Positions 23,453-33,220 of a DNA stretch of 64,000 bases are shown here, one piece after another (the first letter of the stretch is position 1; every line of letters starts with the position of its first letter). The notes under the pieces were generated by a model. The model saw nothing but the letters and a program-made list of their open reading frames with translations, did no database searches and had not been told where the DNA came from. This DNA comes from Hymenobacter oligotrophus. Lineage in GTDB: Bacteria > Bacteroidota > Bacteroidia > Cytophagales > Hymenobacteraceae. The position numbers and the translations under genes are program-made. Location: contig NZ_CP032317.1 in NCBI RefSeq assembly GCF_003574965.1, forward strand, positions 2,294,001 to 2,358,000. Reading direction: 5' to 3'.

Positions 23453-25990
23453 ATGTCTTTTACCTCTACGCTGCGCGTTGCCTGTTTGCTTTTGGTGCTG
23501 GGCCTAGGTGCCCGGCAAGCTGCTGCGCAAACAGCGGCCACCACGGCGGCGCCTAAGCGGCAGCTGCAAGCCGTGCGCATCAGCGAAGCCCTGAAAATGG
23601 ATGGCGTGCTCGATGAAGCGGTGTGGCAGCAGGCACCCGTGGCTACCGACTTTGTGCAGCAACGGCCCAACCCCGGCGTGCCCGAAAAGCAGAAAACCGA
23701 GGTGCGCGTGCTCTACGACGACGCCAACCTGTACGTGGGCGCCATCATGCACGACGTATCGCCCGACTCCATTCTGCGCGAAATGACCGCGCGCGACCAG
23801 TTCGGCAACTCCGATATCTTCTCGATGTTTCTCGACACCTACCACGACCAGATCAACGGCTACAACTTCACGGTAACGCCCACCGGCGTGCAGCTCGATG
23901 CGCGCTACTCGCCGGCCGTGGGCGAAGACTGGAACTGGAACGCCGTGTGGGAAAGCCGCACCGCCATCCGAGGTACCGACTGGGTGGCTGAAATCCGAAT
24001 TCCGTACTCGGCCATTCGCTTCAGCAACATGCCCGAGCAGCTGTGGGGCCTCAACTTTGCCCGCCAGCGCAAGCGCGACAACGCACAGTTTTTTTGGAAC
24101 GAGGTAAAGCCCGCCATCAACGGCTTTGTAAACCAGTGGGGCACCTTGCACGGCGTGCGCGACGTGAAGCCGCCGCTGCGCCTCTCGCTGACGCCCTACG
24201 TGTCGGGCTACGTGAACGACAACCCCTTGAACGCGGAGGGGCAACGGCGCACCACGACTTCGTTCAACGGCGGGGCCGACGTGAAGTGGGGCATCAACGA
24301 GAGCTTTACCCTGGACGCTACGCTGGTGCCGGACTTCGGGCAGGTGCAGAGCGACAACCAGGTGCTCAACCTCTCGCCCTTCGAGGTACAGTTCGCCGAA
24401 AACCGGCAGTTCTTCACCGAAGGCACCGAGCTCTTCAACAAAGGCAACTTGTTCTACTCGCGCCGAGTGGGCGCCACGCCCATCGGCTTCTACGACGTGC
24501 AGGCGGGCGACAACGAGAAGATCCTCCGCAACCCGGCCGAAACGCGCCTGCTCAACGCCACGAAGATTTCGGGCCGCACGCGCCAAGGCTTGGGCATTGG
24601 TGTGTTCAACGCCCTAAGCAACGACGTGTACGCTACCGTGCGCAACGAGGAAACGGGCGAAGAACGGCAGGTGAAAACCCAACCCTTCAGCAACTACAAC
24701 ATTGCTGTGCTCGATCAGTCGCTGAAAAACAACTCCTACGTTTCGCTCATTAATACCAACGTAACGCGCTGGGGCCAAACCTACGACGCCAACGTAACGG
24801 GCGGCTTGTTCCGCTTCAACGACAAAACCAACACCTACGCACTCGATGGCGGCGTGGTGTACTCGCGGCGGCGCGGCAACCGTTTCGGCTCCGAGGAGCA
24901 AATCGACGACCGCGACGGGTTTAAGTACGAAATCGGCGTTGGTAAAATCAGCGGTACCTGGACGTGGGGCCTCAACCACCGCATCGAATCGGACCGCTAC
25001 AACCCCAATGACTTGGGCATCTTGTTCGGCAACAACAACATTACGCAGTCGTTCGATTGGGGCTACCACAAGTACAAGCCTTTCTGGAAGGTCAACAACT
25101 TCCACATCTTCGGCCAAGCCCGCTACTCGCTGCTCTACAAGCCCACCCGCTACCAAAACCACAGCTACTACCTAGGGGCCAACACGGTATTCACGAAGAG
25201 CTTCCTGCAAGTGGGCTTTGATATGAGTGTCGACCCGAAAAATCACGACTTCTACGAGCCGCGGGTGTTTCCGCTGGGCAAGTACTACGTGCAGGTGCCC
25301 GGCAGCACGTTCTTTCTCGCCTTCTTCAACTCCGATACGCGCAAGAAATTTGCCTTGGGCATGAACGCCGGCATCCGCGGCTATGCCCTCGACGACCACC
25401 TCGCCCGCCCGCGCCGGGCCCGCTACCAGTTTGGCGCTTACCCGCGCTACCGCGTCAACGACCACCTCACCTTCCGCTACTCGCTCGATTGGAGCCTGGG
25501 CCAAAACGAGATTGGCTACGTGAACGGGGGCATGGACGCGGGCGAGCCGCTGGACGAGCCGTTCGTGGGGCAGGTGGTGCTGGGGCGGCGCAACGTGGTG
25601 ACGGTGTCGAACGTGGTGCAGATGGCCTACACCTTCAACAACCGCATGTCGTTTACGCTGCGCACGCGCCACTACACCAGCAACGTGCGCTACCGCGATT
25701 TTGCGCGGCTAGGAGAAGGCGGGCAGGAGAAGCTCATCGACTACCGCCGCAACCGCGACAACACCTACAACGCCTTCAACGTGGATGCGGTGTACTCCTG
25801 GTGGTTCGCGCCCGGCTCGCAGGTGAGCTTGGTTTGGAAAAACGCCGGCAACACCTTTTTGCAAGCTGAGCAAGCCACGCCGCTGTACTTCGACAACCTG
25901 AACAACACCATCAATACCCCGCACAACAACTCCGTCTCCATCAAGGTGCTGTACTACCTCGATTACCTTACGCTGCGCAAGGGCCGCTAG
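23453..25990 (+). CDS. DUF5916 outer-membrane protein with N-terminal CBM9-like domain
   Basis: 845 residues. The signal peptide MSFTSTLRVACLLLVLGLGARQAAAQ is followed by a CBM9-like domain at about 40-230: ALKMDGVLDEAVWQQAPVATDF, LYDDANLYVGAIMHD, and FARQRKRDNAQFFW. The rest (DUF5916) is an array of amphipathic strands typical of an outer-membrane beta barrel (YVSGYVNDNPL, FSLDWSLGQNE-like segments, and a closing strand SIKVLYYLDYLTLRKGR). These proteins are common in Bacteroidota; their substrate is unknown. Single gene, convergent with gluQ, which ends 6 bp away. Confidence 0.9.
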   Translation: MSFTSTLRVACLLLVLGLGARQAAAQTAATTAAPKRQLQAVRISEALKMDGVLDEAVWQQAPVATDFVQQRPNPGVPEKQKTEVRVLYDDANLYVGAIMHDVSPDSILREMTARDQFGNSDIFSMFLDTYHDQINGYNFTVTPTGVQLDARYSPAVGEDWNWNAVWESRTAIRGTDWVAEIRIPYSAIRFSNMPEQLWGLNFARQRKRDNAQFFWNEVKPAINGFVNQWGTLHGVRDVKPPLRLSLTPYVSGYVNDNPLNAEGQRRTTTSFNGGADVKWGINESFTLDATLVPDFGQVQSDNQVLNLSPFEVQFAENRQFFTEGTELFNKGNLFYSRRVGATPIGFYDVQAGDNEKILRNPAETRLLNATKISGRTRQGLGIGVFNALSNDVYATVRNEETGEERQVKTQPFSNYNIAVLDQSLKNNSYVSLINTNVTRWGQTYDANVTGGLFRFNDKTNTYALDGGVVYSRRRGNRFGSEEQIDDRDGFKYEIGVGKISGTWTWGLNHRIESDRYNPNDLGILFGNNNITQSFDWGYHKYKPFWKVNNFHIFGQARYSLLYKPTRYQNHSYYLGANTVFTKSFLQVGFDMSVDPKNHDFYEPRVFPLGKYYVQVPGSTFFLAFFNSDTRKKFALGMNAGIRGYALDDHLARPRRARYQFGAYPRYRVNDHLTFRYSLDWSLGQNEIGYVNGGMDAGEPLDEPFVGQVVLGRRNVVTVSNVVQMAYTFNNRMSFTLRTRHYTSNVRYRDFARLGEGGQEKLIDYRRNRDNTYNAFNVDAVYSWWFAPGSQVSLVWKNAGNTFLQAEQATPLYFDNLNNTINTPHNNSVSIKVLYYLDYLTLRKGR

Positions 25991-25996
25991 CACTGC

Positions 25997-26896
25997 CTAA
26001 CCCAAAGCCTGCTGCAGCGCTTTTAACGACTCGCCGGCCCCGGCGGGCAACTGGAGCAACCGGGCCACTGCCTCGTACACGGGCTGTGGCCCGGTTGCCG
26101 CGTTTAGCACACCGCGGTCGAGGGGTTGCTGCTGCGACTTGCTGAGTTTACGGCCTTCGGAGTCGGTTAGCAGTGGGTGGTGCAAAAACTGAATGCGCGC
26201 GGCGCTGAAAGCGGTGGTTTCGGGCAGTTGTTGGGCTAACCACAATTGCGCGGCAGTGCTGGGCAGCAGGTCTTGGCCGCGCACAATGAGCGTGGTACCT
26301 AGGCGCAGATCGTCGGCAATAGAGGCCAGTTGATACGCCACCACCGCATCTTTCTTGCGCAGCACAAAATCGGGCATGGCGGCGCCTAAGTCGAGGCTGC
26401 TGGTACCTTGCCAGCCATCGGCAAAACTTACGGTGGTACCAGGCGGCACTTGCGCCCGCCACGCCGCGCCGGGTTGGTCGAGGTCGACCGGGATTTCGAG
26501 GCCGTTGGTGCGCGAGCGGGTGCTGGCGTGCAACAAGCCGGGCACCAGGCGCAGGCGCCGGAGCAGGTAGTTGTACGCGGGTTGGTGCAGCAGCTGCGAG
26601 TAGTGGCGCAGAAAGTCGTCGGGGCCGGTGGGGCCGTGGTCGTAGTCGAGGCCAAGCCACTCGATAGTGCGGAAGATGCTCTCGAGGTACGCGCGGCGCA
26701 GGCGGTTGCGGTCGAGGTCGTCGATGCGCAGGTGCAACGTGCCGCCGGCGCGCCGCACGAGCAGCCACGTCAGCACAAAATTTACGGCATTGCCTAGGTG
26801 CAAATAGCCGCTTGGCGTGGGTGCCAGGCGCGACACCACCTTCCGCGTTTCGGCGGAGTTTGGCGCAACAACAAATGGCAAACGAGCAGCCCTCAT
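25997..26896 (-). CDS. gluQ: Glutamyl-Q tRNA(Asp) synthetase-like protein
   Basis: 299 residues, resembling the catalytic half of glutamyl-tRNA synthetase without an anticodon domain. The HIGH-type motif is APTPSGYLHLGN (about 26-37), LRIDDLDRNR (about 56-65) replaces the usual DLDPPR, and KMSKS is GRKLSKSQQQ near 247. GluQ charges queuosine in tRNA(Asp) with Glu. The zinc-binding cysteines found after the Rossmann half in E. coli GluQ are absent (GLLHASTRSR in their place). It starts 20 nt after the stop of the efflux adaptor gene, so it is probably the last gene of that transcript. Confidence 0.85.
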   Translation of the reverse strand: MRAARLPFVVAPNSAETRKVVSRLAPTPSGYLHLGNAVNFVLTWLLVRRAGGTLHLRIDDLDRNRLRRAYLESIFRTIEWLGLDYDHGPTGPDDFLRHYSQLLHQPAYNYLLRRLRLVPGLLHASTRSRTNGLEIPVDLDQPGAAWRAQVPPGTTVSFADGWQGTSSLDLGAAMPDFVLRKKDAVVAYQLASIADDLRLGTTLIVRGQDLLPSTAAQLWLAQQLPETTAFSAARIQFLHHPLLTDSEGRKLSKSQQQPLDRGVLNAATGPQPVYEAVARLLQLPAGAGESLKALQQALG

Positions 26897-26915
26897 GCCC
26901 CGAACTTACGCAGCA

Positions 26916-28100
26916 CTACTCTTCGGCCGTGTTTTTCAGCTTACCCAGTAGGCTGTAGGCGCCCGTGGTTACCACTTGCGTTTCGGCCGTAACGGTAGCG
27001 GGCAGTACTACCGGCACCGTACCGTTTTCGACGGCGCCAGCACGGCGCACCTCCACCATGCGGTAGCGGGCTTGGGCCGGATTGGGCTGTACGAAAATGT
27101 AGCTCCGGCCTTCGAAATCGACTACGGCCGCCTCGGGCAACGCGGGCGTGGTGGCTTTTGGTTGGCCGGTTTCGGTTTGGATGGCGGCGCGCACAAACAT
27201 GCCCGGCAACAAGGCCGGGTTGTCTTCCACGTCGGGGTGGGCGTGCACTGTTACGGTGCGGGCTTCGGGGTCGACGGCACGGCTTACCAGCGTAATACGG
27301 GCCGTGTGTTCGGCACCGGCTGAGTCGGACGCGAGCGTGAAGCGCAAGGGCTGGCCCATCTTGACCCTAGGTGCGTCTTTCTCAAACACCGTCAGTTCTA
27401 CGTGCAGGTGGGTAGGGTCAACGAGTTCGGCCACCGGCTCGGTGGAGGTTACGGTTTGGCCCGTGGTGGCGCGCACGTGGCGCACAAACCCGCTAATGGG
27501 CGCCCGCAACTCGGCCGTAGTAGCCATGGCCCCGCTAGCCCGAACCGGCAAGCCCGCTAGGCGCAGCCGTGCGGCCAACGCATCGCGCTGCGCCTGCAAA
27601 CTGCGGTATTCGGCTTGGGCACGTTGGTAGTTTTTGGCCGGAGCTACTTCTTCCTGCACCAATTGGCGTTGGCGCTCCATCTCGGCGCGGGCGTACTCGA
27701 GTTGGCTAAGCACTTGGCGGTAATCCTGCTGCACCTGAATAAACTCGGGGTTGCGCACCACGGCCACGGCCTCGCCTTTGCGCACGTGGGCACCCGGCAA
27801 CAACGGCAGCCGCTCGATATAGCCGCCCAAGGGCGCACTCAGCACCACTAGGCTTTGCGGCGGTGCCTCCAACGAGCCGTTTACGCGCAGCACACCCGCC
27901 GCCGATTGGTAGCTGACACGGCCCGTGCGCACGCCCGCTACGCGCAGCTCATCGGCGCTGAGATGCACTTCTTTTTCGGCAACGGGAGCAGCTTCGGTGG
28001 TAGCAGCTTGCTCCTGCGGCTGCTCGGCCGGCGCGGAGTTGCAGGCACCTAGGGCTGCAAGCAGCAAGTAGCGGAAGTATGAAGTTGAGCGGTGAAGCAT
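26916..28100 (-). CDS. Metal efflux RND periplasmic adaptor (CusB/CzcB family)
   Basis: 394 residues; links the inner-membrane pump to the outer-membrane channel. A lipoprotein signal, YFRYLLLAALGAC, with lipid-bearing Cys20. Barrel-sandwich halves: LVVLSAPLGGYIERLPLLPGAHVRKGEAVAVV (about 83-114) and TAELRAPISGFVRHVRATTGQTV (about 195-217), separated by a coiled coil (QVQQDYRQVLSQLEYARAEMERQRQLV to about 180). Beta-barrel and membrane-proximal domains follow. There is no metal-binding N-terminal extension like that in CusB. Gene order pump-channel fusion, adaptor, gluQ on one strand; an R3 hairpin sits in the 97-bp gap to the pump gene. Confidence 0.92.
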   Translation of the reverse strand: MLHRSTSYFRYLLLAALGACNSAPAEQPQEQAATTEAAPVAEKEVHLSADELRVAGVRTGRVSYQSAAGVLRVNGSLEAPPQSLVVLSAPLGGYIERLPLLPGAHVRKGEAVAVVRNPEFIQVQQDYRQVLSQLEYARAEMERQRQLVQEEVAPAKNYQRAQAEYRSLQAQRDALAARLRLAGLPVRASGAMATTAELRAPISGFVRHVRATTGQTVTSTEPVAELVDPTHLHVELTVFEKDAPRVKMGQPLRFTLASDSAGAEHTARITLVSRAVDPEARTVTVHAHPDVEDNPALLPGMFVRAAIQTETGQPKATTPALPEAAVVDFEGRSYIFVQPNPAQARYRMVEVRRAGAVENGTVPVVLPATVTAETQVVTTGAYSLLGKLKNTAEE

Positions 28101-28128
28101 GGAAAGTTGATGAAATGTTGTGCGATGC

Positions 28129-28188
28129 AGCGCCGTAGCGCGGACTACAACCGAAGGTCGGCGTAGCCAAAGTCCGCGCTACGGCGCT
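28129..28188. repeat. R3 repeat copy b inside the metal efflux operon
   Basis: An 18-bp perfect stem (28129-28146 with 28171-28188) whose centre carries the R3 core in inverted orientation (28139-28182), nearly identical to copy a. It occupies most of the intergenic gap between the pump-channel gene and its adaptor. It could attenuate transcription or protect the upstream mRNA. Confidence 0.85.
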
Positions 28189-28197
28189 ACAGTAAGC

Positions 28198-31100
28198 CTA
28201 ATCAGTGCGGCCTAGTAAGTACTCTAGTTCGAGCACCGTTTGGTTGTAAGCCAATATGGCATCGAGATAATCTGCGCGCAGTCGTTGTGCGCGTTCGGCG
28301 TGCAGCAAGTACTCGGCAAAATCCATCTCGCCGGCGCGCCAGCCTTTGCCGGCCAACCGCAAAATGAGCGCCGCCTGCGGCAAGCCCGTTTGCTGGTAGA
28401 AAGCCATGCGCTGCTGCTGCTCGCGCAACCTAGCCAACAACGACGCTTGGTTAGCCGCGACTTCGGCTACGCGGCGACGGTATGCCTCTTGCGCGGCGAG
28501 CTGCTGCAGCCGAGCAGCTTCTTCGCGGGCTTTGTGCGGGCGCGTCCAGAGGGGTACGTTTAGGCTGAGTTGCGCCGCCTGAAAGCGGTTGCCGGGGCCG
28601 TAGAAACGCTCGGTGCCTTTGTAGAGGATATTGCCGCGCAACGACTGATTGAGGTACGTAAGGCCCAACTCGGGGCGACGGCTGCGCCGCAGCACCAAAG
28701 CTTCGGCCTGGCGCTCGGCAGCTTGCCGGTTTAGCAGGCGGGCCGTGGGGTCGGTAGCCTTGGTGGTGTCGGTCGTGGCCTGCAACGAATCACCTAGGAG
28801 GCTTACCACCTCAATGGGCAGCGGCAAAGGCTGCAGCAAGCTGTCGGCGGGCACGGGCAGGCTGGGCCACTGCAGCAAGGCTTGCAATTGGCGGCGGGCC
28901 GCGAGGTAGTCGGTGCGGGTGCGGGCAGTGGCAAGCTGCGTTTCGCCTTGCTGCACCAAGGCCGTGGCGGGTTCGATGCGGGCCGCCTCGCCGGTTTTAA
29001 AACGCAGCTCGGCCGCCCGGCGAAAAGCGCGGCTTAGGCTATCCTGGCTGCGCAACAAAACCAACCGGTGCCGGGCATACACGGCCTGTTGGTAGGTGGT
29101 GCGCACCTGCCGGCGAAGCTCGGCGCGGCGCACATCCAGCTCGGTTTCGGCTACGGCTACCTGCGCCGCTGCCAGGCCCATGAGCGCGCGGTACTGACCT
29201 AGGGCAGGCAGCGGCTGCGCAATGGAAAACTGATTATCCATATACGGCGAGTTGAACTGCCCGTAGCCCGCTTGCACCGTGGTGCGCGGCAGCTCCCAAA
29301 CCGCCCCGCGCACCGCAGTACGGGCCGAAAGCTGATAGCTGGCCGCGCGCACGTCGCCGCTTCTACCTAGGGCAGCTTCTACGGCGCCGGCCGCGGTAAG
29401 CGGTGCCGGCGCGGCGCGGCGGTCGGCAGCAGGCGTTTGAGCCGAAGCCGCAGCGGGGAGCAACAGCACCAACCCTGCTCCTACTGCGGCTACTGTTTTC
29501 GCCCTAGGTGCGCGCCCCAGCAGGTTGCGCCAAAAACCGCCTTCGGCCTCGCTGAGGTAATACAGCACCGGCAGCACCAGCAGCGTAAGCAGCGTAGCCG
29601 ATACCAGCCCGCCGATTACCACCGTAGCCAGCGGCCGTTGCACCTCGGCACCAGCGGTGCCGGCCAAGGCCATCGGCAAGAAACCTAGGGACGCCACCGT
29701 GGCCGTCATCAGCACGGGGCGCAGGCGCTCCTCGGTGCCGCGCAGCACCCGTTCGCGCACATCGCGCACCCCAAAATCGCGCAGCGTGTTGAAGGCGCTC
29801 AGCAGCACAATGCCGTTGAGCACCGCTACCCCAAACAGCGCAATAAAGCCCACCCCCGCCGAAATACTGAACGGCAAGCCGCGCAGCCACAAAGCCGCTA
29901 CGCCGCCCACCGCCGCCAGCGGAATAGCCGTGAAGATGAGCACCGCTTGCTTGAGCGAGCCGAACGTGAGGAACAGCAAACCAAAAATCATGAGCAGCGC
30001 CACCGGCACCGCAATGCCCAGCCGTTCGTTGGCCTGGCGAAGGTTCTCAAACTGCCCGCCGTAGGTTACGTTGTAGCCCGGGCTCAGCTTTACGTTGCGT
30101 TGCACCAGCGCCTGCACCTCCTCCACCACGCGCTGCACGTCGCGGCCGCGTACGTTGAAGCCCACCGTAATGCGGCGCTGGGCGTTGTCGCGCTGAATCT
30201 GGCTGGGGCCAACTTGGTACTCGACTTTGGCTACTTGCTCGAGGGGCACTTGCCCGCCCGCGGGTAGCGGCACGTTGAGGGCGCGCACCTGGCTAATGTC
30301 GTGGCGGTACTGGTCGGCGAGGCGCACCACTAGGTCGAAGCGCCGGTCGCCCTCAAACACTTGGCCAGCTCCCGCACCCGCAAAGGCCGCGGCAATGCTT
30401 TGGTTGAGGTCATCGACGCTCAAGCCAAACTGCGCCAGCCGTTCGCGGTCGGGGCGCACCACAATTTGGGCCAGGCCGGTAGCCTGCTCCACGTAAAGGT
30501 CGGCCGCGCCGGGTACTTGCTTCACGAGGTTGCCTACTTGCCGGGCGTAACCCGCAAGCTGGTCGAGGTCTTCGCCGTAAATCTTCACCACCACATCTTG
30601 CCGCGCGCCGCTGATCAGCTCATTGAAGCGCATTTGGATGGGCTGCTGGAAACCGAACGTAACGCCGGGAAGCACGCGCAGGGCGTGGGCCATTTTGGCG
30701 GCCAAATCCTCGCGGTTGTCAGCCGACGACCATTCCTTGCGGTCCTTCAGCACCACAATCAGGTCGCAGGCTTCGAGCGGCATTGGGTCGATGGGAATTT
30801 CGGAAGACCCGATTTTGGCCACTACTTCCTTCACCTCCGGAAACTGCTGCTTGAGCAAATCCGAGGCTTGTTGGGCTTGCTTGATGGTGTAATCGAGCGA
30901 CGAGCCGGGCAGCACGCGGGTTTCCACGGCAAAGTCGCCCTCCTCCAGCGTCGGGATGAACTCGCCACCTAGGGTGCCAAGCAGCAGCACTGCGCCCACC
31001 AGCAGCGCCACGGCCGCGCCCAACACCAATTGCGGCACGGTCAATACCTGCTGCACCAGCGCCCGGTACCGAGCCGCTAGGCGGGCCAGCACCTTATCCG

Positions 31101-32673
31101 ACCAACCGCCGTGCACGCCCTTGCGCAGCAGCAGCGCCGACATTACCGGCACGTACGTCAGCGACAGGATAAAGGCGCCCAGGATGGCGAAGGCCACCGT
31201 CTCAGCCATGGGCCGGAACATTTTGCCTTCGATGCCGGTGAGGGCCAAAATGGGCAAATACACCATCAGGATAATAAACTGCCCGAAAGAAGCCGACTGC
31301 TGAATGCGGGAGGCGGCATCGTACACTTCTGCGTCCATCTCCTGCGGCGAGAGGTCGTCGTTGGTGAGGGGCAATTCGCCGCTGCCGTGGGCCTGCCCGA
31401 AACGCGTGCTGAGCCGGTGCATGGTAGCCTCCACGATAATAACAGCGCCGTCCACGATCAGGCCAAAGTCGATAGCACCTAGGCTCATTAGGTTGCCCGA
31501 TACGCCGAACACGTGCATCATGCCAATGGCAAACAACATGGCCAGCGGGATAACCGACGCCACCAGCAAGCCGGCCCGCCAATTGCCCAAAAACAGCACC
31601 AGCACGAAAATCACAATCAGGGCGCCCTCGGCGAGGTTTTTGGCTACGGTGCTGATGGCCTGATCGACAAGCTTGGTACGGTCGAGGAAGGGCGTTATCT
31701 CCAGGCCTTCGGGCAAGGTTTTTTGGATGGCGGCCATCTTGGTTTTCACGGCCGCAACCACTTCCGAGGAGTTGGCGCCGCGCAGCATCAGCACCAAGCC
31801 GCCTACGGTTTCGCCGTGGTGGTTGCGCGTCATGGCACCAAAGCGCGGCGCGGCACCGGCGCGCACATCGGCCACGTCGCGGATGAGGATGGGCCCGCGG
31901 CTTTCGGTGGCGGGGCGCACCACTGCCCGGCCAATATCGGCTTCGGATTGCGCCAAGCCCTCGGTGCGGATAAACCACGCCTGCGGACCGCGCACGAGGT
32001 AGCCCCCGCCGGCGTTGCCGTTGTTGCGGCTCAGGGCTTCTTGCAAATCGGCCACGGTAAGCCCCAGGCTGCGCAGCCGCGCCGGCTCAACGGCCACCTC
32101 GTACTGGCGCATGTAGCCGCCAAACGACGATACATCGGCCACGCCGGGCGTGCCCAGCAACTGGCGGCGCACTACCCAATCTTGCAACGTGCGCAGTTCG
32201 GATAGCGAGTACTTCTTCTCGAAGCCCGGCTTGGTGCGAATGGTGTACTGGTATATCTCGCCCAAGCCGGTGGTAGGCGGCCCCATCTCGGGCTGCCCTA
32301 GGCCGGGCGGTATTTGCGCTTCGGCCGCGCGCAATCGTTCGGCCACTTGCTGCCGTGCCCAGTAATTGTCGATGGCGTCGCCGAACACAATGGTAACCAC
32401 CGAGAGGCCCGCGCGCGAAAACGAGCGCACCTCTTCGCGGCCCGGAATGGTGGCCACGCTTTGCTCGACGGGGAAGGTTACCAGGCGTTCTACATCGGCC
32501 GCGCTGAGCGAGGGCGACACCGTGTAAACGATAACCTGGTTGTTGGTGATGTCGGGCACGGCATCAATGGGCAGATGCCGCAACGCGTAGAGGCCCCACA
32601 CCAACAGGGCTACTACTCCGACGCCTACCCCCAGCTTGTGCCGGAGGCTTAGCGCAATAAGCTTGTTGAACAT
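28198..32673 (-). CDS. CzcA-type heavy-metal RND pump fused to a TolC-like channel
   Basis: 1491 residues in one frame. Residues 1-1040 are a CusA/CzcA pump: MFNKLIALSLRHKLGVG opens with TM1, AVPDITNNQVIVYT is the porter start, GAIDFGLIVDGAVIIVEATMHR near 410 carries the proton-relay acidic pair in TM4, and the last helices end at LTLLVLPVLYYLSEAE. Residues from about 1070 are an outer-membrane efflux protein (AAGAVEAALGRSGDVRAASYQ to LEYLLGRTD) with the long helical hairpins. Between them KTVAAVGAGLVLLLPAAASAQT looks like a signal peptide. Substrate: a divalent or monovalent metal ion, unspecified. The start at 32673 matches the family; the 33 codons upstream do not. Confidence 0.93.
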   Translation of the reverse strand: MFNKLIALSLRHKLGVGVGVVALLVWGLYALRHLPIDAVPDITNNQVIVYTVSPSLSAADVERLVTFPVEQSVATIPGREEVRSFSRAGLSVVTIVFGDAIDNYWARQQVAERLRAAEAQIPPGLGQPEMGPPTTGLGEIYQYTIRTKPGFEKKYSLSELRTLQDWVVRRQLLGTPGVADVSSFGGYMRQYEVAVEPARLRSLGLTVADLQEALSRNNGNAGGGYLVRGPQAWFIRTEGLAQSEADIGRAVVRPATESRGPILIRDVADVRAGAAPRFGAMTRNHHGETVGGLVLMLRGANSSEVVAAVKTKMAAIQKTLPEGLEITPFLDRTKLVDQAISTVAKNLAEGALIVIFVLVLFLGNWRAGLLVASVIPLAMLFAIGMMHVFGVSGNLMSLGAIDFGLIVDGAVIIVEATMHRLSTRFGQAHGSGELPLTNDDLSPQEMDAEVYDAASRIQQSASFGQFIILMVYLPILALTGIEGKMFRPMAETVAFAILGAFILSLTYVPVMSALLLRKGVHGGWSDKVLARLAARYRALVQQVLTVPQLVLGAAVALLVGAVLLLGTLGGEFIPTLEEGDFAVETRVLPGSSLDYTIKQAQQASDLLKQQFPEVKEVVAKIGSSEIPIDPMPLEACDLIVVLKDRKEWSSADNREDLAAKMAHALRVLPGVTFGFQQPIQMRFNELISGARQDVVVKIYGEDLDQLAGYARQVGNLVKQVPGAADLYVEQATGLAQIVVRPDRERLAQFGLSVDDLNQSIAAAFAGAGAGQVFEGDRRFDLVVRLADQYRHDISQVRALNVPLPAGGQVPLEQVAKVEYQVGPSQIQRDNAQRRITVGFNVRGRDVQRVVEEVQALVQRNVKLSPGYNVTYGGQFENLRQANERLGIAVPVALLMIFGLLFLTFGSLKQAVLIFTAIPLAAVGGVAALWLRGLPFSISAGVGFIALFGVAVLNGIVLLSAFNTLRDFGVRDVRERVLRGTEERLRPVLMTATVASLGFLPMALAGTAGAEVQRPLATVVIGGLVSATLLTLLVLPVLYYLSEAEGGFWRNLLGRAPRAKTVAAVGAGLVLLLPAAASAQTPAADRRAAPAPLTAAGAVEAALGRSGDVRAASYQLSARTAVRGAVWELPRTTVQAGYGQFNSPYMDNQFSIAQPLPALGQYRALMGLAAAQVAVAETELDVRRAELRRQVRTTYQQAVYARHRLVLLRSQDSLSRAFRRAAELRFKTGEAARIEPATALVQQGETQLATARTRTDYLAARRQLQALLQWPSLPVPADSLLQPLPLPIEVVSLLGDSLQATTDTTKATDPTARLLNRQAAERQAEALVLRRSRRPELGLTYLNQSLRGNILYKGTERFYGPGNRFQAAQLSLNVPLWTRPHKAREEAARLQQLAAQEAYRRRVAEVAANQASLLARLREQQQRMAFYQQTGLPQAALILRLAGKGWRAGEMDFAEYLLHAERAQRLRADYLDAILAYNQTVLELEYLLGRTD

Positions 32674-32787
32674 GAAGGGCACGTTGCCACCTAGGGCAAC
32701 TTTCATGTGGAGGCTGACTGTACTGCAACGGGCGGCCGGTGCACCTAGTGTGCACCGCGCTGCCTCGCCCAAGCCAGGGCCGCTAGC

Positions 32788-33192
32788 CTACGCCCGGCTT
32801 GCCACAGGGGCGGCTACCGAGCGCGGGGGCTGAAAGTACGTGCGCGACACGCCCCGCGGGGCCGAAACCACGTACTCGCCGCCGTACTGCTGCGCCTCCG
32901 GGAACTCCAGCGGCTGGGGCAGTACTAAGCGCAGCACCGGCGGCAAAGCCAGCGCGGTGGCTTGGTGCAGGCAGGTGTGCAGGGGCAGCGACTCGTGGTC
33001 TTGCTGGCGCTGCTGGTTATGCAGGCCGGCGTAGTGATCGTAGAGGAAGCGCAGAACAGAGCTACCAGCGTGCTGCTGGTAATGATCAACCAATTGCGGA
33101 ATCTTCAGCAACTCCAGCGCATTGCCAGCGGGCACAAGGCTCACGGCAAACAAGTGCCAGCTCAACAGCGCTATAATCAACCGCTTCGTCAT
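32788..33192 (-). CDS. Small exported His-containing protein upstream of the metal pump
   Basis: 134 residues. MTKRLIIALLSWHLFAVSLVPAGNA is a plausible signal peptide. The mature part has scattered histidines (DHYQQHAGSS, DHYAGLHNQQRQQDHESLPLHTCLHQ) with one Cys, followed by a Pro-rich tail. It lies 114 bp before the pump gene on the same strand. Small His-rich proteins commonly precede metal efflux genes in Bacteroidota, so a periplasmic metal-binding or sensing role is plausible, but inferred from context only. Confidence 0.65.
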   Translation of the reverse strand: MTKRLIIALLSWHLFAVSLVPAGNALELLKIPQLVDHYQQHAGSSVLRFLYDHYAGLHNQQRQQDHESLPLHTCLHQATALALPPVLRLVLPQPLEFPEAQQYGGEYVVSAPRGVSRTYFQPPRSVAAPVASRA

Positions 33193-33220
33193 CCTGCGTG
33201 TAAAGATAGGAAGTAGCTCT

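Noticed and set aside
28198-32673. The pump-channel fusion as a sequencing or assembly artefact
   Set aside because: The frame is continuous with normal codon use, the same fusion is known in other Bacteroidota, and the adaptor gene follows as expected.
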